Origin: Labedella phragmitis | Lineage (GTDB): Bacteria > Actinomycetota > Actinomycetes > Actinomycetales > Microbacteriaceae | Direction: 5' to 3' | Assembly: GCF_004078635.1 (NCBI RefSeq) | Contig: NZ_RZNB01000005.1 | Location: 124,001-188,000, forward strand | Length of the DNA: 64,000 bases | Shown: positions 36,734-46,594 of the stretch, piece after piece | Position numbering within the stretch: position 1 is the first letter of the stretch | How the letters are laid out: each line of letters starts with the position of its first letter | Made by a program: the position numbers and the translations under genes | Notes under the pieces: generated by a model | What the model saw: the letters and a program-made list of their open reading frames with translations, nothing else | The model's database searches: none | Told to the model about the DNA's origin: nothing

Positions 36734-38149
36734 TCAGCCCGGGTGGGTCATCGAGAGGAGGTCGAGAGCGGCGTCGAGCTGCTCCTCGGTGACCTCTCCG
36801 CGCTCCACGTAGCCGAGGTCGACGACCGCCTCGCGGACGGTGATGCCCTTCGCGACGGAGTGCTTGGCGATCTTGGCCGCCTGCTCGTAGCCGATCACCT
36901 TGTTGAGGGGCGTCACGATGGACGGCGACATGCCGGCGAGGGCGGCCGCGCGCTCGATGTTGGCCTCGAGGCCGTCGATCGTCTTGTCGGCGAGCACCCG
37001 GCTGGCGTTCGAGAGGAGGCGGATCGACTCGAGCAGCGCGGTGCCCATGAGCGGGATCTGCACGTTGAGCTCGAACATGCCCGAGGCTCCTCCCCAGGCG
37101 ACGGCGGCGTCGTTTCCGATGACGCGCGAGCAGACCTGCAGGACGGCCTCGGGGATGACGGGGTTCACCTTGCCTGGCATGATCGACGAACCGGGCTGCA
37201 GGTCGGGGATGTGCAGCTCTCCGAGACCGGTGTTGGGGCCCGAGCCCATCCAGCGGAGATCGTTGCAGATCTTCGTGAGGCTCACGGCGATGGTCCGGAG
37301 GGCGCCGGACGCCTCGACGAGACCGTCGCGGTTGGCCTGAGCCTCGAAGTGATCCGCCGCCTCGGTGATGGGAAGCTCGGTGTCCTCCTGCAGGAGCGCG
37401 ATGACGCGCTGCGGGAAGCCGGCGGGCGTGTTGATGCCCGTGCCGACGGCCGTGCCGCCGAGCGGGACTTCGGCGACGCGGGGGAGAGCGGTGCGGATCC
37501 GCTCGATGCCGAGCCGGATCTGCCGCGCGTACCCGCCGAACTCCTGACCGAGGGTGACGGGCGTGGCGTCCATGAGGTGCGTGCGACCCGGCTTGACGGC
37601 GTCCTTCCACTGCGCGGCCTTGGCCTCGAGCGCGACGGCGAGGTGGTCGAGCGACGGGATGAGGTCGTCGATGAGGGCGCTCGTGACGGCGATGTGGACG
37701 GATGTCGGGAAGACGTCGTTCGAGGACTGCGAGCAGTTCACGTGGTCGTTCGGGTGGACCGGGGCACCGAGGTGGCGGGTCGCGAGCGTCGCGAGCACCT
37801 CGTTCATGTTCATGTTCGAGGAGGTGCCGGACCCGGTCTGGTACACGTCGATCGGGAACTCGGCGTCGTGGGCGCCCGAGATGACCTCGTCTGCGGCCGC
37901 CCCGATCGCCGCGGCGATGTCCTCGGCGAGGACTCCGAGCTCGGCGTTCGCTGCGGCCGCTGCCTTCTTGATGCGAGCGAGCGCCGCGATCTGGGCGGGC
38001 TCGAGAACCGTGCCGGAGATGGGGAAGTTCTCGACGGCGCGCTGCGTCTGCGCCGCGTACAGCGCGTTCGCGGGGACCCTCACCTCTCCCATCGTGTCGT
38101 GCTCGACGCGGAATTCTCCGGTTGCGGACGAGGGGGACGAAAGTGACAC
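36734..38149 (-). CDS. fumC: Class II fumarate hydratase
   Basis: TCA-cycle enzyme that interconverts fumarate and L-malate; oxygen-stable homotetramer. The 471 residues match the family. Visible are DTMGEVRVP near the N-terminus, the SSND motif in [12 protein letters not shown] near 136, [14 protein letters not shown] near 195 and the fumarase/aspartase signature [11 protein letters not shown] near 325. The C-terminus [15 protein letters not shown] matches FumC rather than aspartase. The start is GTG 38149 after AAGGAG. It lies downstream of the carbonic anhydrase gene on the same strand, 135 bp apart. Confidence 0.96.
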   Translation of the reverse strand: MSLSSPSSATGEFRVEHDTMGEVRVPANALYAAQTQRAVENFPISGTVLEPAQIAALARIKKAAAAANAELGVLAEDIAAAIGAAADEVISGAHDAEFPIDVYQTGSGTSSNMNMNEVLATLATRHLGAPVHPNDHVNCSQSSNDVFPTSVHIAVTSALIDDLIPSLDHLAVALEAKAAQWKDAVKPGRTHLMDATPVTLGQEFGGYARQIRLGIERIRTALPRVAEVPLGGTAVGTGINTPAGFPQRVIALLQEDTELPITEAADHFEAQANRDGLVEASGALRTIAVSLTKICNDLRWMGSGPNTGLGELHIPDLQPGSSIMPGKVNPVIPEAVLQVCSRVIGNDAAVAWGGASGMFELNVQIPLMGTALLESIRLLSNASRVLADKTIDGLEANIERAAALAGMSPSIVTPLNKVIGYEQAAKIAKHSVAKGITVREAVVDLGYVERGEVTEEQLDAALDLLSMTHPG

Positions 38150-38214
38150 GGGATCTCCTTGTTACGCGGGGACGCAGCTCTGCGTCCGATCGGCTCTCGT
38201 GGACGAGTCTGCCG

Positions 38215-38284
38215 AGGTCGGTGGTTCTGGGGTTCGGTGCTTCGGGGTTCTGCGGCTCTGGGGTTCGGCGGCGTCGGGGCGGTG
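38215..38284 (-). repeat. Short imperfect GGGGTTC repeats between can and fumC
   Basis: The spacer holds several imperfect copies of (T/C)TGGGGTTCGG and CGGGGTTC. It is purine-skewed and low in complexity, and no hairpin clearly stands out. It could be a degenerate terminator or a slippage product. Confidence 0.5.
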
Positions 38285-38935
38285 CTACGACGCGACTCCG
38301 GTCGGCTCGATGTTCCCGACGATGACATCGGGAACGACGGTGCCTTCGAGGAGCTTGTAGTTCGCCCCGACGATCGCGAGCGTTCCCGCCGCAACCGCCT
38401 CGCTAATCATGACAGAACGCTCCAGGAGACCCGAGACCGTGTCGCGGAGGTGCTCCTTGCCCACGAGCGACGCGTCGACCGTCGTCGGGTCGACGGCGCC
38501 GGTGCCCGCCACGCGCGTGACGGCGGGAACGATCTGCTGGATGAGGCCGTCGATGTGCGGCGGGAGGGGAGCGGCGTCGGCGGCGCGCGAATCGATCGCG
38601 GCACGGACGGCACCGCATTCGTCGTGGCCGAGGACGAGGATGAGCGGGACGTTCAGCACGCCCACCGCGTACTCGAGCGAGCCGACGACGGAGTCGGAGA
38701 TCACCTGTCCGGCGTTGCGGACGACGAAGAGGTCGCCGAGACCCTTGTCGAAGATGATCTCGGCGGCGAGCCGTGAATCGGCGCAGCCGAAGAGGGCGGC
38801 GTCGGGCAATTGGTGGTGCGCGAGTTCGTGGCGTCGCTCGACGTCTTGGCGAGGGTGTCGCGGTTCACCCGCGACGAAGCGCGCGTTGCCGCGCTGCATC
38901 TCGCGCCAGGCCGTGCCGGGTCGTTTCGTGGGCAT
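38285..38935 (-). CDS. can: Beta-class carbonic anhydrase
   Basis: Zinc enzyme for reversible CO2 hydration, supplying bicarbonate to carboxylases. In 216 residues the zinc ligands are C51 in FGCADSRLAAE, H104 and C107 in LGHDECGAV; D53 and R55 form the usual catalytic dyad. It lacks a signal peptide, so it is cytosolic. The start codon ATG 38935 shares one base with the DUF4245 stop (TGATG), indicating coupling. It is the last gene of the xseA-xseB-DUF4245-can run before fumC. Confidence 0.94.
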   Translation of the reverse strand: MPTKRPGTAWREMQRGNARFVAGEPRHPRQDVERRHELAHHQLPDAALFGCADSRLAAEIIFDKGLGDLFVVRNAGQVISDSVVGSLEYAVGVLNVPLILVLGHDECGAVRAAIDSRAADAAPLPPHIDGLIQQIVPAVTRVAGTGAVDPTTVDASLVGKEHLRDTVSGLLERSVMISEAVAAGTLAIVGANYKLLEGTVVPDVIVGNIEPTGVAS

Positions 38936-39618
38936 CACTCGTCTCCGTTCGACGCGTTGAGGGCTGCTTGAGGTGCTATCGCCTCGACCACCGTGGTGAT
39001 CTCGTCGACCGTCCCGGTGCCGAATACCGCGATGGTGCTCGATCCCACCTCGGTCGACATCGCGTAGTGGACGTTGCCGACGTCGTCGGTCGACTCGCGG
39101 TTGTCGTAGACGGTCCATTCGAGTCCGCCGATCGTCGTGACCGACGAGGCGATCGACCTGTTGAGTTGCGCGGCGAGCCACGTGGGGTCGGCGTCGAAGC
39201 CCTGGATCACGCCGACGAACTCCTCGCTCGGCGTGACGAAACCGACGTTCCACGAGGTGACGCCGCCCGTCCCGGTCGACCGGATCTCCGCGTAGTTGCT
39301 CGACCAGGTGTCGGGGAGGTCGGGGCTCACGAGCGTCTCCGGGCGGGACTGCTGGGCCTCCGCCGCGACGCCCATCCAGTCGACCGCTCGATCGAGGGGC
39401 TCGTCGGAGCGCGGCACGACGAGCACGATGAGGATGACGACGCCGACGGTCGCGAGCAGGGAGAACACGAGGTTGTTGACGGTCTGCCTGGCGCGGTGGT
39501 TGCGGGAGTTCTCGGCCTTCCGTGCGGCGGTCTCCTCGGGCGTCTCCGGCCGGCCGAGCTCTGCGACGACGCGGCCCTGACGCGAGGGACGCCGGGCGCC
39601 GGGCGTCCGGTCGCTCAC
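38935..39618 (-). CDS. DUF4245 domain-containing membrane protein
   Basis: Actinobacterial family of unknown function. The 227 residues have a basic N-terminus (about 1-45), one membrane helix (about 52-72, [19 protein letters not shown]), and an extracytoplasmic DUF4245 domain with [31 protein letters not shown] and [13 protein letters not shown] 39618 overlaps the xseB stop by 4 nt (GTGA), so it is translated with xseB; the frame extending to 39723 is an antisense-like shadow of xseB. The conserved link to xseB and can is typical of Micrococcales but unexplained. Confidence 0.88.
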   Translation of the reverse strand: MSDRTPGARRPSRQGRVVAELGRPETPEETAARKAENSRNHRARQTVNNLVFSLLATVGVVILIVLVVPRSDEPLDRAVDWMGVAAEAQQSRPETLVSPDLPDTWSSNYAEIRSTGTGGVTSWNVGFVTPSEEFVGVIQGFDADPTWLAAQLNRSIASSVTTIGGLEWTVYDNRESTDDVGNVHYAMSTEVGSSTIAVFGTGTVDEITTVVEAIAPQAALNASNGDE

Positions 39619-39839
39619 GCGTCGTCCGCGGACGAGGACGCGGCGCGAGCGGCGTCGAGCCGCTTCTTGGCCCCGATGAGCCATTCCTCGCACCGACGCG
39701 CGAGCGCCTCGCCGCGCTCCCACAGGGCGAGCGACTGCTCGAGCGTTGGAGCGCCTTGCTCGAGCTCCGACACGACGCGTACGAGTTCGTCGCGAGCCTC
39801 TTCGTAGCTCAGCGTCGCGACGTCGTTCGGCGTGGTCAT
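39615..39839 (-). CDS. xseB: Exodeoxyribonuclease VII small subunit
   Basis: Small subunit of exonuclease VII, which degrades single-stranded DNA with XseA. The 74 residues show the family core [20 protein letters not shown] near 9 and [22 protein letters not shown] near 33, a helical hairpin. I use ATG 39839 (MTTPND) because TAGAAT stands 7 nt upstream; the ATG at 39848 lies partly inside that hexamer. It is 31 nt downstream of xseA. Confidence 0.92.
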   Translation of the reverse strand: MTTPNDVATLSYEEARDELVRVVSELEQGAPTLEQSLALWERGEALARRCEEWLIGAKKRLDAARAASSSADDA

Positions 39840-39846
39840 GGTGTCC

Positions 39847-39852
39847 ATTCTA
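39847..39852 (-). promoter_or_regulatory. Possible leaderless -10 element of xseB
   Basis: TAGAAT on the minus strand ends 7 nt before ATG 39839 in the xseA-xseB gap. It could give xseB-DUF4245-can an internal leaderless promoter. Confidence 0.4.
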
Positions 39853-39870
39853 TCGAGTGCTGTCGGGTGC

Positions 39871-41121
39871 TCAGTGGTCGACGGGACCGCTCGAGACGGC
39901 GCCTAACGCGCCGTCGGCGGTCGTGACCCGGAGGGTCTCGCCCGCGGCGGCGTCGCCCGCGGCCCGGACGACCGAACCGTCCGCCGTCTGGGTGATCGTG
40001 TAGCCGCGAGCGAGGGTGCGTTGGGGGGAGAGGGCACGCAGTCGAGCGGTCGACTCGGCGACGACGCGCTCCTCGTGCTGCACCACCCGCTCCGTGAGTT
40101 CGACGCCGCGAGCGACGTAGCGCGTGAGGTCCTCGGCGCGTCGATCGACGATCCAGTGCGCGTTCGCGAGGACCGGTCGGGTGCGGAGGGACTCGAGGCG
40201 CTGCATCTCCGTCGAGAGGATCGAACTGAGGCGCACGGTGACGCGGCTCCGGAGCTGCGAGACGATCGCGGACTGCTCCGTGACGTCGGGTACGACGCGC
40301 TTCGCGGCGTCCGTGGGTGTCGACGCGCGCAGGTCGGCGACGTCGTCGAGGAGGGGCTTGTCCGCCTCATGACCGATCGCCGACACGATCGGGGTCGTCG
40401 CGGCGGCCGCCGCTCGCACGACCTTCTCGTCGCTGAAGCCGAGCAGATTCTGGAAGTCACCCCCGCCGCGGGCGATGATGATGACGTCGACCTCCGGGTC
40501 GTCATCGAGTCGTTCGATCGCGCGGACGACGTCCGGCACCGTGCGGTCACCCTGAACGGCTGCGTGGACGATGCGGAAGTCGACCTGCGGCCACCGCAGT
40601 TGCGCGTTGCGGAGGACGTCCTTCTCCGCGTCGGAGTCCTTGCCGGTGATGAGCCCGATGCGGTGGGGGAGGAACGGCAGCGCCTTCTTGCGCGACGGGT
40701 CGAAGAGTCCCTCGGCGGCGAGGGAGGAGCGCAGTCTCTCGAGCCGCTCGAGCAGGTCGCCGAGGCCGACGTGCTTCATCGCGAGCACCTGCATCGTGAG
40801 GCTGCCGCCCTTGACCCAGTAGTTCGCCTTCATGAGCACGACGACGTGATCGCCCTGCTTGAGATCGGCGGGGATCTTCGCCCGGACCGACGACCACACG
40901 GTGAAGCCGACCGTGGCGTCCGCCTCGAGGTCTTTGAGCTTGCCGTAGACGTTGCCGCCCGAGACGCCCCACTGCGTGATCTGACCCTCGACCCAGATGG
41001 TGCCGAGCCGGTCGATGTAGTCGCGGATCTTGGCGCCGAGGAGTGCGACGGGCCACGGGGACTCGGCGGTGGCCGGACCGCGTTCGCCTTCGGGGAATCG
41101 CGGCGTCCGTGTTTCGCTCAC
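39871..41121 (-). CDS. xseA: Exodeoxyribonuclease VII large subunit
   Basis: Catalytic subunit of exonuclease VII, used in mismatch and recombinational repair. In 416 residues an OB-fold domain (about 25-125, [21 protein letters not shown]) precedes the nuclease domain with [16 protein letters not shown] near 153, [20 protein letters not shown] near 217 and [27 protein letters not shown] near 255-282. A coiled-coil tail ends with the [12 protein letters not shown] motif. Start GTG 41121 is backed by a distant GAGAGAGG. Codon 406 is TTA, a rare codon here. It is divergent from ispH with a 50-bp gap. Confidence 0.95.
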   Translation of the reverse strand: MSETRTPRFPEGERGPATAESPWPVALLGAKIRDYIDRLGTIWVEGQITQWGVSGGNVYGKLKDLEADATVGFTVWSSVRAKIPADLKQGDHVVVLMKANYWVKGGSLTMQVLAMKHVGLGDLLERLERLRSSLAAEGLFDPSRKKALPFLPHRIGLITGKDSDAEKDVLRNAQLRWPQVDFRIVHAAVQGDRTVPDVVRAIERLDDDPEVDVIIIARGGGDFQNLLGFSDEKVVRAAAAATTPIVSAIGHEADKPLLDDVADLRASTPTDAAKRVVPDVTEQSAIVSQLRSRVTVRLSSILSTEMQRLESLRTRPVLANAHWIVDRRAEDLTRYVARGVELTERVVQHEERVVAESTARLRALSPQRTLARGYTITQTADGSVVRAAGDAAAGETLRVTTADGALGAVSSGPVDH

Positions 41122-41163
41122 GCGCGACCCGCCTCTCTCAGCCGACGCGCGACGGCGCCCACG

Positions 41164-41169
41164 TAGAAT
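41164..41169 (+). promoter_or_regulatory. Leaderless -10 element of ispH
   Basis: TAGAAT ends 6 nt before GTG 41176 and 3 nt before ATG 41173. By the spacing of the other leaderless genes, the GTG is the likelier start. Confidence 0.5.
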
Positions 41170-41175
41170 CGAATG

Positions 41176-42237
41176 GTGACCACGACGACTCTCGGACTGC
41201 CGACACCCCGTGTGCCGGGCCCTCGTGGCCGGCTCAAGGATACCGCGATGACCGGTACGGGTCGGGTGCTCCTCGCGGCACCTCGTGGATATTGCGCGGG
41301 TGTGGACAGAGCGGTCATCGCGGTCGAGAAGGCCATCGAGCGGTACGGCGCCCCCGTGTACGTCCGGAAGCAGATCGTGCACAACGTCCACGTCGTTCAG
41401 GAACTCGAGTCGAAGGGCGCGATCTTCGTCGACGAGGTCGACGCGGTTCCGAGCGGCTCGCACATCGTCTTCAGCGCTCATGGCGTGTCTCCGGCCGTCG
41501 TCTCCGCAGCCGCCGAGCGGGGTCTTCACGCGATCGACGCCACATGCCCGCTCGTCACGAAGGTCCACCGTGAGGCCACGCGCTTCGCCCGCGACGACTT
41601 CCAGATCCTCCTCATCGGCCACGAAGGACACGAAGAGGTCGAGGGCACCGCGGGCGAGGCGCCCGATCACGTGACCCTCGTCACGTCGCCGGAGGCCGCC
41701 GACACCGTCGAAGTGACCGACCCCGAACGGGTCGTGTGGCTCTCGCAGACCACGTTGAGCGTCGACGAGACCATGGACACCGTCCGTCGACTGCGCACGC
41801 GCTTCCCGGCGCTCGCCGATCCGCCCTCCGACGACATCTGCTACGCCACGCAGAACCGGCAGGTCGCGGTGAAGAAGATCGCTCCCGCCTCCGATCTCGT
41901 CATCGTCGTGGGCTCGGCGAACTCGTCCAACTCCGTCCGGCTCGTCGAGGTCGCCCTCGAATACGGGGCGAAGGCGGCGTACCGCGTCGACTTCGCTCAC
42001 GAGGTGCGGCCGGAGTGGTTCCAGGGCGTCAGGACCGTGGGGGTGACGAGCGGCGCCTCCGTTCCCGAGGTGCTCGTACGTGAGTTGCTCGCGGAACTCG
42101 CCGAGGCCGGCTACGTCGACGTCGAGGAGGTCGCCACGGCGGAGGAGGACCTCGTGTTCTCGCTCCCCAAGGAGCTGCGCACCGACCGTCACGGCGCGCG
42201 CGACGCCCGAGCCATGGGCGGGAGGCGCACCCCGTGA
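41176..42237 (+). CDS. ispH: 4-hydroxy-3-methylbut-2-enyl diphosphate reductase
   Basis: Last step of the MEP isoprenoid pathway: reduces HMBPP to IPP and DMAPP with a [4Fe-4S] cluster. In 353 residues the three cluster cysteines are in [12 protein letters not shown] near 40, [10 protein letters not shown] near 124 and ICYATQNRQ near 222; substrate histidines are in [15 protein letters not shown] and GHEGHEE. The first about 30 residues are extra to the core. I use GTG 41176, with ATG 41173 one codon upstream as an alternative. Its stop overlaps the next gene (GTGA). Confidence 0.95.
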   Translation: MTTTTLGLPTPRVPGPRGRLKDTAMTGTGRVLLAAPRGYCAGVDRAVIAVEKAIERYGAPVYVRKQIVHNVHVVQELESKGAIFVDEVDAVPSGSHIVFSAHGVSPAVVSAAAERGLHAIDATCPLVTKVHREATRFARDDFQILLIGHEGHEEVEGTAGEAPDHVTLVTSPEAADTVEVTDPERVVWLSQTTLSVDETMDTVRRLRTRFPALADPPSDDICYATQNRQVAVKKIAPASDLVIVVGSANSSNSVRLVEVALEYGAKAAYRVDFAHEVRPEWFQGVRTVGVTSGASVPEVLVRELLAELAEAGYVDVEEVATAEEDLVFSLPKELRTDRHGARDARAMGGRRTP

Positions 42238-42833
42238 ACGATCAGCCCGTCGAGGGAGAGCGACGGCCTCGGCCGCAGTTCGGTGAACTCGCGACGCCCG
42301 AGGAGCAGCGCGCGGCGATCGCCGTGCCGGATGCCGTCACTTCGTCCGAGCCCGTCCCCGTGGAAGCGGATCGTCCGGCCTCACGCCTGGCTCCCTCACG
42401 ATCGGTTCCCTCCGCTCCGAAGGCGCCCCGCCCGGCCGGTGACGCGGCGCGCGCCCCCGTCGATCGGTTCATCAGTTGGGGACTGCTCGGGCTCGGTCTC
42501 TTCAGCATCCTGCAGTCGACCGTCGCCCTCTTCGATCTTCCCGCCGCCATCAACGCCTTCTTCGCCCCCGAGGACCTCGACGCCTACGGTCCTGTCGGGG
42601 CGGGACGAGTCCTCGGCCTCGTGGCGCTCGTCGTGTACATCGCGCTGTGGGTGCTCGCGCTCGTGCTCGTGCAGCGCCGGGTCGGCCGCGGCCGGTCGAG
42701 CTGGTGGATCCCGCTCGTCGCCGGTGTCGTCGCGAACGTCGTCGTGCTCGTGTGCGTGGGGTCGGCGATGATGATCGACCCGGCGATCGCGGCCTACATC
42801 CAGGAGATGGCGGGAACCCCGCCGACGCCCTGA
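42234..42833 (+). CDS. Membrane protein downstream of ispH (DUF6264-like)
   Basis: Unknown function. The 199 residues comprise a long disordered Pro/Ala/Arg-rich cytoplasmic N-terminus (about 1-78) and three membrane helices (about 81-100, 122-145, 155-180), with [16 protein letters not shown] at the start of the first. It resembles actinobacterial DUF6264-type proteins, a tentative match. GTG 42234 lies in the ispH stop codon, so it is translationally coupled. A 46-bp palindrome follows. Confidence 0.75.
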   Translation: MNDQPVEGERRPRPQFGELATPEEQRAAIAVPDAVTSSEPVPVEADRPASRLAPSRSVPSAPKAPRPAGDAARAPVDRFISWGLLGLGLFSILQSTVALFDLPAAINAFFAPEDLDAYGPVGAGRVLGLVALVVYIALWVLALVLVQRRVGRGRSSWWIPLVAGVVANVVVLVCVGSAMMIDPAIAAYIQEMAGTPPTP

Positions 42834-42876
42834 GTCCTGCTCGCGGCACATGGCTCGAACCGTGGTGACCGTCGGA

Positions 42877-42922
42877 GAAACGAGGAGGGCCCCCGACCGC
42901 GGTCGGGGGCCCTCCTCGTTTC
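42877..42922 (+). terminator. 46-bp perfect palindrome, bidirectional terminator
   Basis: Arms 42877-42899 and 42900-42922 are exact 23-nt reverse complements. The hairpin starts with GAAACGAGG and ends with CCTCGTTTC, so each strand has a TTTC after its stem. It lies between the convergent ispH-operon membrane gene and fba. Confidence 0.8.
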
Positions 42923-42947
42923 TCAGCTCCTGCCGGAGCCCGTCCGA

Positions 42948-43973
42948 TCAGCTCTGGGAGTGACCGAAGGAGCCGAGCTGGCGCGTCGCTTCGACGACAC
43001 GGGCCGCCATCGCGCTCTCGGCGACCTTGCCCCAGGCGCGCGGGTCGTAGGTCTTCTTGTTGCCGACCTCGCCGTCCACCTTGAGGACGCCGTCCCAGTT
43101 GGAGAACATGTGACCGGCGACGGCGCGCGTGAACGCGTACTGCGTGTCCGTGTCGATGTTCATCTTGACGACGCCGTTCGCCACGGCCGTCGAGATCTCC
43201 TCGTCCGTCGAGCCCGACCCGCCGTGGAAGACGAGGTCGAGGGGCTTGTCGGAGGTACCGTACTTGGCCGCGAGTCCCGCCTGGATGTCGCCGAGGAGTT
43301 CGGGCTTGAGCTTCACGTTGCCGGGCTTGTAGACGCCGTGGACGTTGCCGAAGGTGAGCGCCGCCATGTAGCGACCGTCGTCGCCGAGGCCGAGCGCCTC
43401 GACGGTCGCGATCGCGTCGTCGAGGGTCGTGTAGAGGTGCTCGTTGATGTCGTGGCTCACGCCGTCCTCTTCGCCGCCGACGACGCCGATCTCGACCTCG
43501 AGGATCGCGCTGATGGCCTTCATACGGGGGAGGATCTGCTTCGCGATCTCGAGGTTCTCGTCGAGCGGCACGGCCGAGCCGTCCCACATGTGCGACTGGA
43601 AGATCGGGTTGCCGCCGTCCTTGACGCGCTCCTCCGAGGCCGCGATGAGCGGCATCACGAAACCGTCGAGGGCGTCCTTCGGGCAGTGGTCGGTGTGGAG
43701 GGCGACCGTGATCGGGTAGTTCTTCGCGACCTCGTGGGCGAACGCCGCGAAGGCGAGCGCTCCCGCAGCGCGGTTCTTCACGGTGTGACCGGCGAAGTAG
43801 TCGGCACCACCCGTGGTGACCTGGATGATGCCGTCGGAGCCGGCCTCGGTGAGGCCCTGGAGCACCGCGTTGATCGTCTGCGAGCTCGACACGTTGAATG
43901 CCGGGTAGGCGAAGCCCGTGGACTTCGCTCGGTCGAGCATCTCGGCGTACTGCTCCGGGGTGGCGATGGGCAT
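42948..43973 (-). CDS. fba: Class II fructose-bisphosphate aldolase
   Basis: Zinc-dependent aldolase that joins or splits fructose 1,6-bisphosphate and triose phosphates. In 341 residues the class II signatures are present: YPITVALHTDHCPKD near 90 with zinc His, LEVEIGVVGGEEDGV near 176, and the glycine-rich phosphate site VFHGGSGSTDEEI near 253. NMDTDTQ-type substrate motif appears as KMNIDTDTQYAFT near 276. Start ATG 43973 follows AAGGAGC. It is divergent from glpX; together they form a gluconeogenic pair. Confidence 0.96.
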   Translation of the reverse strand: MPIATPEQYAEMLDRAKSTGFAYPAFNVSSSQTINAVLQGLTEAGSDGIIQVTTGGADYFAGHTVKNRAAGALAFAAFAHEVAKNYPITVALHTDHCPKDALDGFVMPLIAASEERVKDGGNPIFQSHMWDGSAVPLDENLEIAKQILPRMKAISAILEVEIGVVGGEEDGVSHDINEHLYTTLDDAIATVEALGLGDDGRYMAALTFGNVHGVYKPGNVKLKPELLGDIQAGLAAKYGTSDKPLDLVFHGGSGSTDEEISTAVANGVVKMNIDTDTQYAFTRAVAGHMFSNWDGVLKVDGEVGNKKTYDPRAWGKVAESAMAARVVEATRQLGSFGHSQS

Positions 43974-44102
43974 GACTGCTCCTTAGCGGTCGAACGGGTG
44001 CTGTGGGTCGAGTCTATCGAGGGGGCGGCACTAAACTCGATGACGGGTACCCGCCGCCCGTTACGACTGATCGCCGCCGACTCGCGCTCCCCGGGAGGAC
44101 CC

Positions 44103-45095
44103 ATGCCCACCGTCCAGAACGACACCCCCTCGTACGCCTCGAATCCGGATCGGAACCTCGCTCTCGAGATCGTCCGGGCCACCGAGGCCGCCGCCATCCG
44201 CGCCGTGCCGTTCATCGGCCGCGGGGACAAGCTCGGCGCCGACGGCGCCGCGGTCGACGCGATGCGGACCTTCCTCGGAACCGTCAACTTCGACGGCGTC
44301 GTCGTGATCGGCGAGGGCGAGAAGGACGAGGCCCCGATGCTCTTCAACGGCGAGCACGTCGGCAACGGCTCCGGGCCACAGTGCGACATCGCGGTCGACC
44401 CGATCGACGGCACGTCGCTCACCGCGACGGGCCGACCCAACGCGATCTCGATGATCGCGGTCTCCGACCGCGGCACGATGCTCGACGCGTCGACCGTGTT
44501 CTACATGGACAAGATCGTCACGGGGCCCGAGGGCCACGGGGCGGTGCACCTCGACCAGACCGTCGGGGAGAACATCCGCGAACTCGCGAAGGCCAAGGGC
44601 AAGCCCGTCGCGGACATCCGCGTCGCCGTGCTCGACCGGCCGCGTCACGAGGGGCTCATCGAAGAGATCCGCGCGGCGGGAGCGCACACGCGCCTGATGC
44701 TCGACGGTGACGTCGCCGGGGGTATCAATGCGGCCCGCTACGACCACCGCGTGGACATGTGCATCGGAACGGGCGGCAGCCCCGAAGGCGTCGCGACGGC
44801 GTGCGCGATCAAGGCGCTCGGCGGGCTCATCCAGGGCCGACTCGCGCCGAAGACCGCGGAGGAGCGGGAACGCGGACTCGCCGCGGGCCTCATGTTCGAC
44901 TACGTCTATTCGGCGGACGAGCTCGTCGCGGGGGACAACACCCTGTTCGTGGCGACGGGCGTCACCGACGGCGAACTCGTCGCGGGTGTCTCCACCGACG
45001 GCCCCATCGTGAGTACCTCGAGCATCATCTTCCGCAGTCACTCGGGCACGGTGCGGCGCATTCAGGCGGACCACGTCCGCGAGCGCTGGATCTAG
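44103..45095 (+). CDS. glpX: Class II fructose-1,6-bisphosphatase GlpX
   Basis: Gluconeogenic phosphatase that removes the 1-phosphate from fructose 1,6-bisphosphate. In 330 residues the metal sites are in VVIGEGEKDEAPML near 63 and the DPIDGTSL motif near 100, with the RYDHRVDMCIGTGGSPEGV block near 210-230 for substrate. ATG 44103 follows GGGAGGACC; the very long upstream open frame is an antisense shadow of fba. TAAACT about 75 nt upstream is a candidate -10. Actinobacteria usually rely on GlpX rather than class I FBPase. Confidence 0.95.
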   Translation: MPTVQNDTPSYASNPDRNLALEIVRATEAAAIRAVPFIGRGDKLGADGAAVDAMRTFLGTVNFDGVVVIGEGEKDEAPMLFNGEHVGNGSGPQCDIAVDPIDGTSLTATGRPNAISMIAVSDRGTMLDASTVFYMDKIVTGPEGHGAVHLDQTVGENIRELAKAKGKPVADIRVAVLDRPRHEGLIEEIRAAGAHTRLMLDGDVAGGINAARYDHRVDMCIGTGGSPEGVATACAIKALGGLIQGRLAPKTAEERERGLAAGLMFDYVYSADELVAGDNTLFVATGVTDGELVAGVSTDGPIVSTSSIIFRSHSGTVRRIQADHVRERWI

Positions 45096-45116
45096 CCGAC
45101 GAGTCGACCGGACGAT

Positions 45117-45137
45117 GGGCCGGCGCATCGCCGGGCC
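45117..45137 (+). terminator. Hairpin between convergent glpX and rmuC
   Basis: An approximately 8-9-bp GC stem around the loop CAT (one bulge) lies between the two 3' ends; flanking GAGTCG/CGAGTC-type sequences can extend the structure. Confidence 0.45.
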
Positions 45138-45178
45138 GGCTACTTCGTCGAGTCGGCGGGCGCAGCCGACGACTCTGA

Positions 45179-46477
45179 TCAGCTCGCGCGCTCGGCCGGG
45201 TCTCGTTCCTGATCGCGGTCGACGTCGAATTCGATGGCCGTGAGCTTGCGCGGCGCCGACGTGATGGGCTTCTGCACCTCGATGAGCTTCGTCTCGTCGA
45301 CCCCGGGGAACTGTCGAGCAGTGACGAGCACGCGGGACTCGAGCGAGTTCGCGAAGCTGTTGTAGCTGTCCACGGTGCGCTCGAGGGCGCGACGGAGTGC
45401 ATCGGCGTGACCGGCGAGCGTTCCGAGTCGGTCGTAGAGCCCCGATCCGAGCTCGAAGAGCTTCCTCGCCTCGTCGGTGACCGTCTGCTGCTGCCACGCC
45501 GAGGCGACCGTCTTGAGGACGGACCAGAGGGTGACGGGGGAGGCGAGTGCCACCCGCTTTCCGAAGGCGTAGTCGAGGAGGCTCGGGTCGGCTTCGAGGG
45601 CGGCGGAGAGGAGCGACTCGCTCGGGACGAAGGCGATCACGAACTCGGGGCTCGAGCTGAAGCCCTGCCAGTAGGCCTTCTTCCCGAGGGCATCGACGTG
45701 GCCGCGTACCGCCTTGACGTGCCGGTCGACGAGGGCCGCGCGCCGCGCTCCGCTCTCACCGGTGGCCGTCGGTGCGATGGCCGAGGCTTCGAGGAAGTGC
45801 TCGAGGGGGACCTTCGCGTCGACCGCGACGGAGGTGCCGCCGGGGAGGCGGACGACCATGTCGGGGCGGAACGAGCCGCCATCGGTCGTGATCGAGTGCT
45901 GCAGATCGAAATCGACGTACTGGGTGAGCCCCGCGACCTCGACGACGCGCTTCAATTGGGTCTCGCCCCAGACGCCTCGGGCGCTGTTCGAGCGCAAGGC
46001 GCTCGCGAGGGACTCCGTCGTCGCGCGGAGGTGTTCGTCGGATTGTCGTGAAGCCGCGAGCTGTTCCGCGAGCGACCCGAACTGCTCGCTGCGTTGCTGC
46101 TCGAGCTCGGCCACCGTGCGCTGCATCGTCTGGAGCGTCTCGCGCACCGGCGCGAGCGCCTCGAGCACGCGGCGCTCGTCGCGTTCACGGTCGTCGCGAG
46201 CCGCTCGTTCGGCCCGCTCGGCGTCGAGCTGCTCGCGCACACCGTCGAGAGCGGCCGACATGGCCGCGAGCTCCGCTTCGAGGGCCGAGCGTCGCGTCGC
46301 CTCCTCGGCGCGCACGGACGCGATCGCCGCTTCCGCCCGAGCGGCTGCGACAGCGGCATCGGTCGTCGCCGGTGCGGACGCCGCCCGGCGGCGTCCGATC
46401 GCGGCGCCGAGGCCGAAGCCGGATGCCGCCCCGGCGGCGAGCCCGAGGATGGCGACGAGGAGGAGGATGGGGTCCAT
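45179..46477 (-). CDS. rmuC: DNA recombination protein RmuC
   Basis: RmuC proteins limit recombination at inverted repeats and carry a predicted nuclease-like core. The 432 residues comprise an N-terminal membrane helix (about 3-25), a long Ala/Glu/Arg coiled coil (about 40-150), then the RmuC domain with ARGVWGETQLKRVVEVAGL near 164, SFRPDMVVRLPGG near 201, VAVDAKVPLEHF near 218 and FVIAFVPSESLLSAAL near 276. ATG 46477 is used; CACACT 6 nt upstream fits the leaderless spacing, and a GTG at 46495 is an alternative. Convergent with glpX. Confidence 0.92.
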   Translation of the reverse strand: MDPILLLVAILGLAAGAASGFGLGAAIGRRRAASAPATTDAAVAAARAEAAIASVRAEEATRRSALEAELAAMSAALDGVREQLDAERAERAARDDRERDERRVLEALAPVRETLQTMQRTVAELEQQRSEQFGSLAEQLAASRQSDEHLRATTESLASALRSNSARGVWGETQLKRVVEVAGLTQYVDFDLQHSITTDGGSFRPDMVVRLPGGTSVAVDAKVPLEHFLEASAIAPTATGESGARRAALVDRHVKAVRGHVDALGKKAYWQGFSSSPEFVIAFVPSESLLSAALEADPSLLDYAFGKRVALASPVTLWSVLKTVASAWQQQTVTDEARKLFELGSGLYDRLGTLAGHADALRRALERTVDSYNSFANSLESRVLVTARQFPGVDETKLIEVQKPITSAPRKLTAIEFDVDRDQERDPAERAS

Positions 46478-46594
46478 ACGTCGAGTGTGCGGCACACCCC
46501 CGACACCGCGCGGCGGACCCGCGGGGACAGCGACCGAACCACGGCACCGGACGACCCGACGCGGGGCTCCGACCGATCGAACGAGGAGAACGAG

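Noticed and set aside
36734-38149. Aspartate ammonia-lyase as an alternative for the fumarase
   Set aside because: Shared superfamily signature, but the length and the motif set ([22 protein letters not shown]) fit class II fumarase.
42960-44102. 381 extra N-terminal codons upstream of glpX
   Set aside because: They are antisense to fba. GlpX begins at ATG 44103 with a ribosome-binding site.
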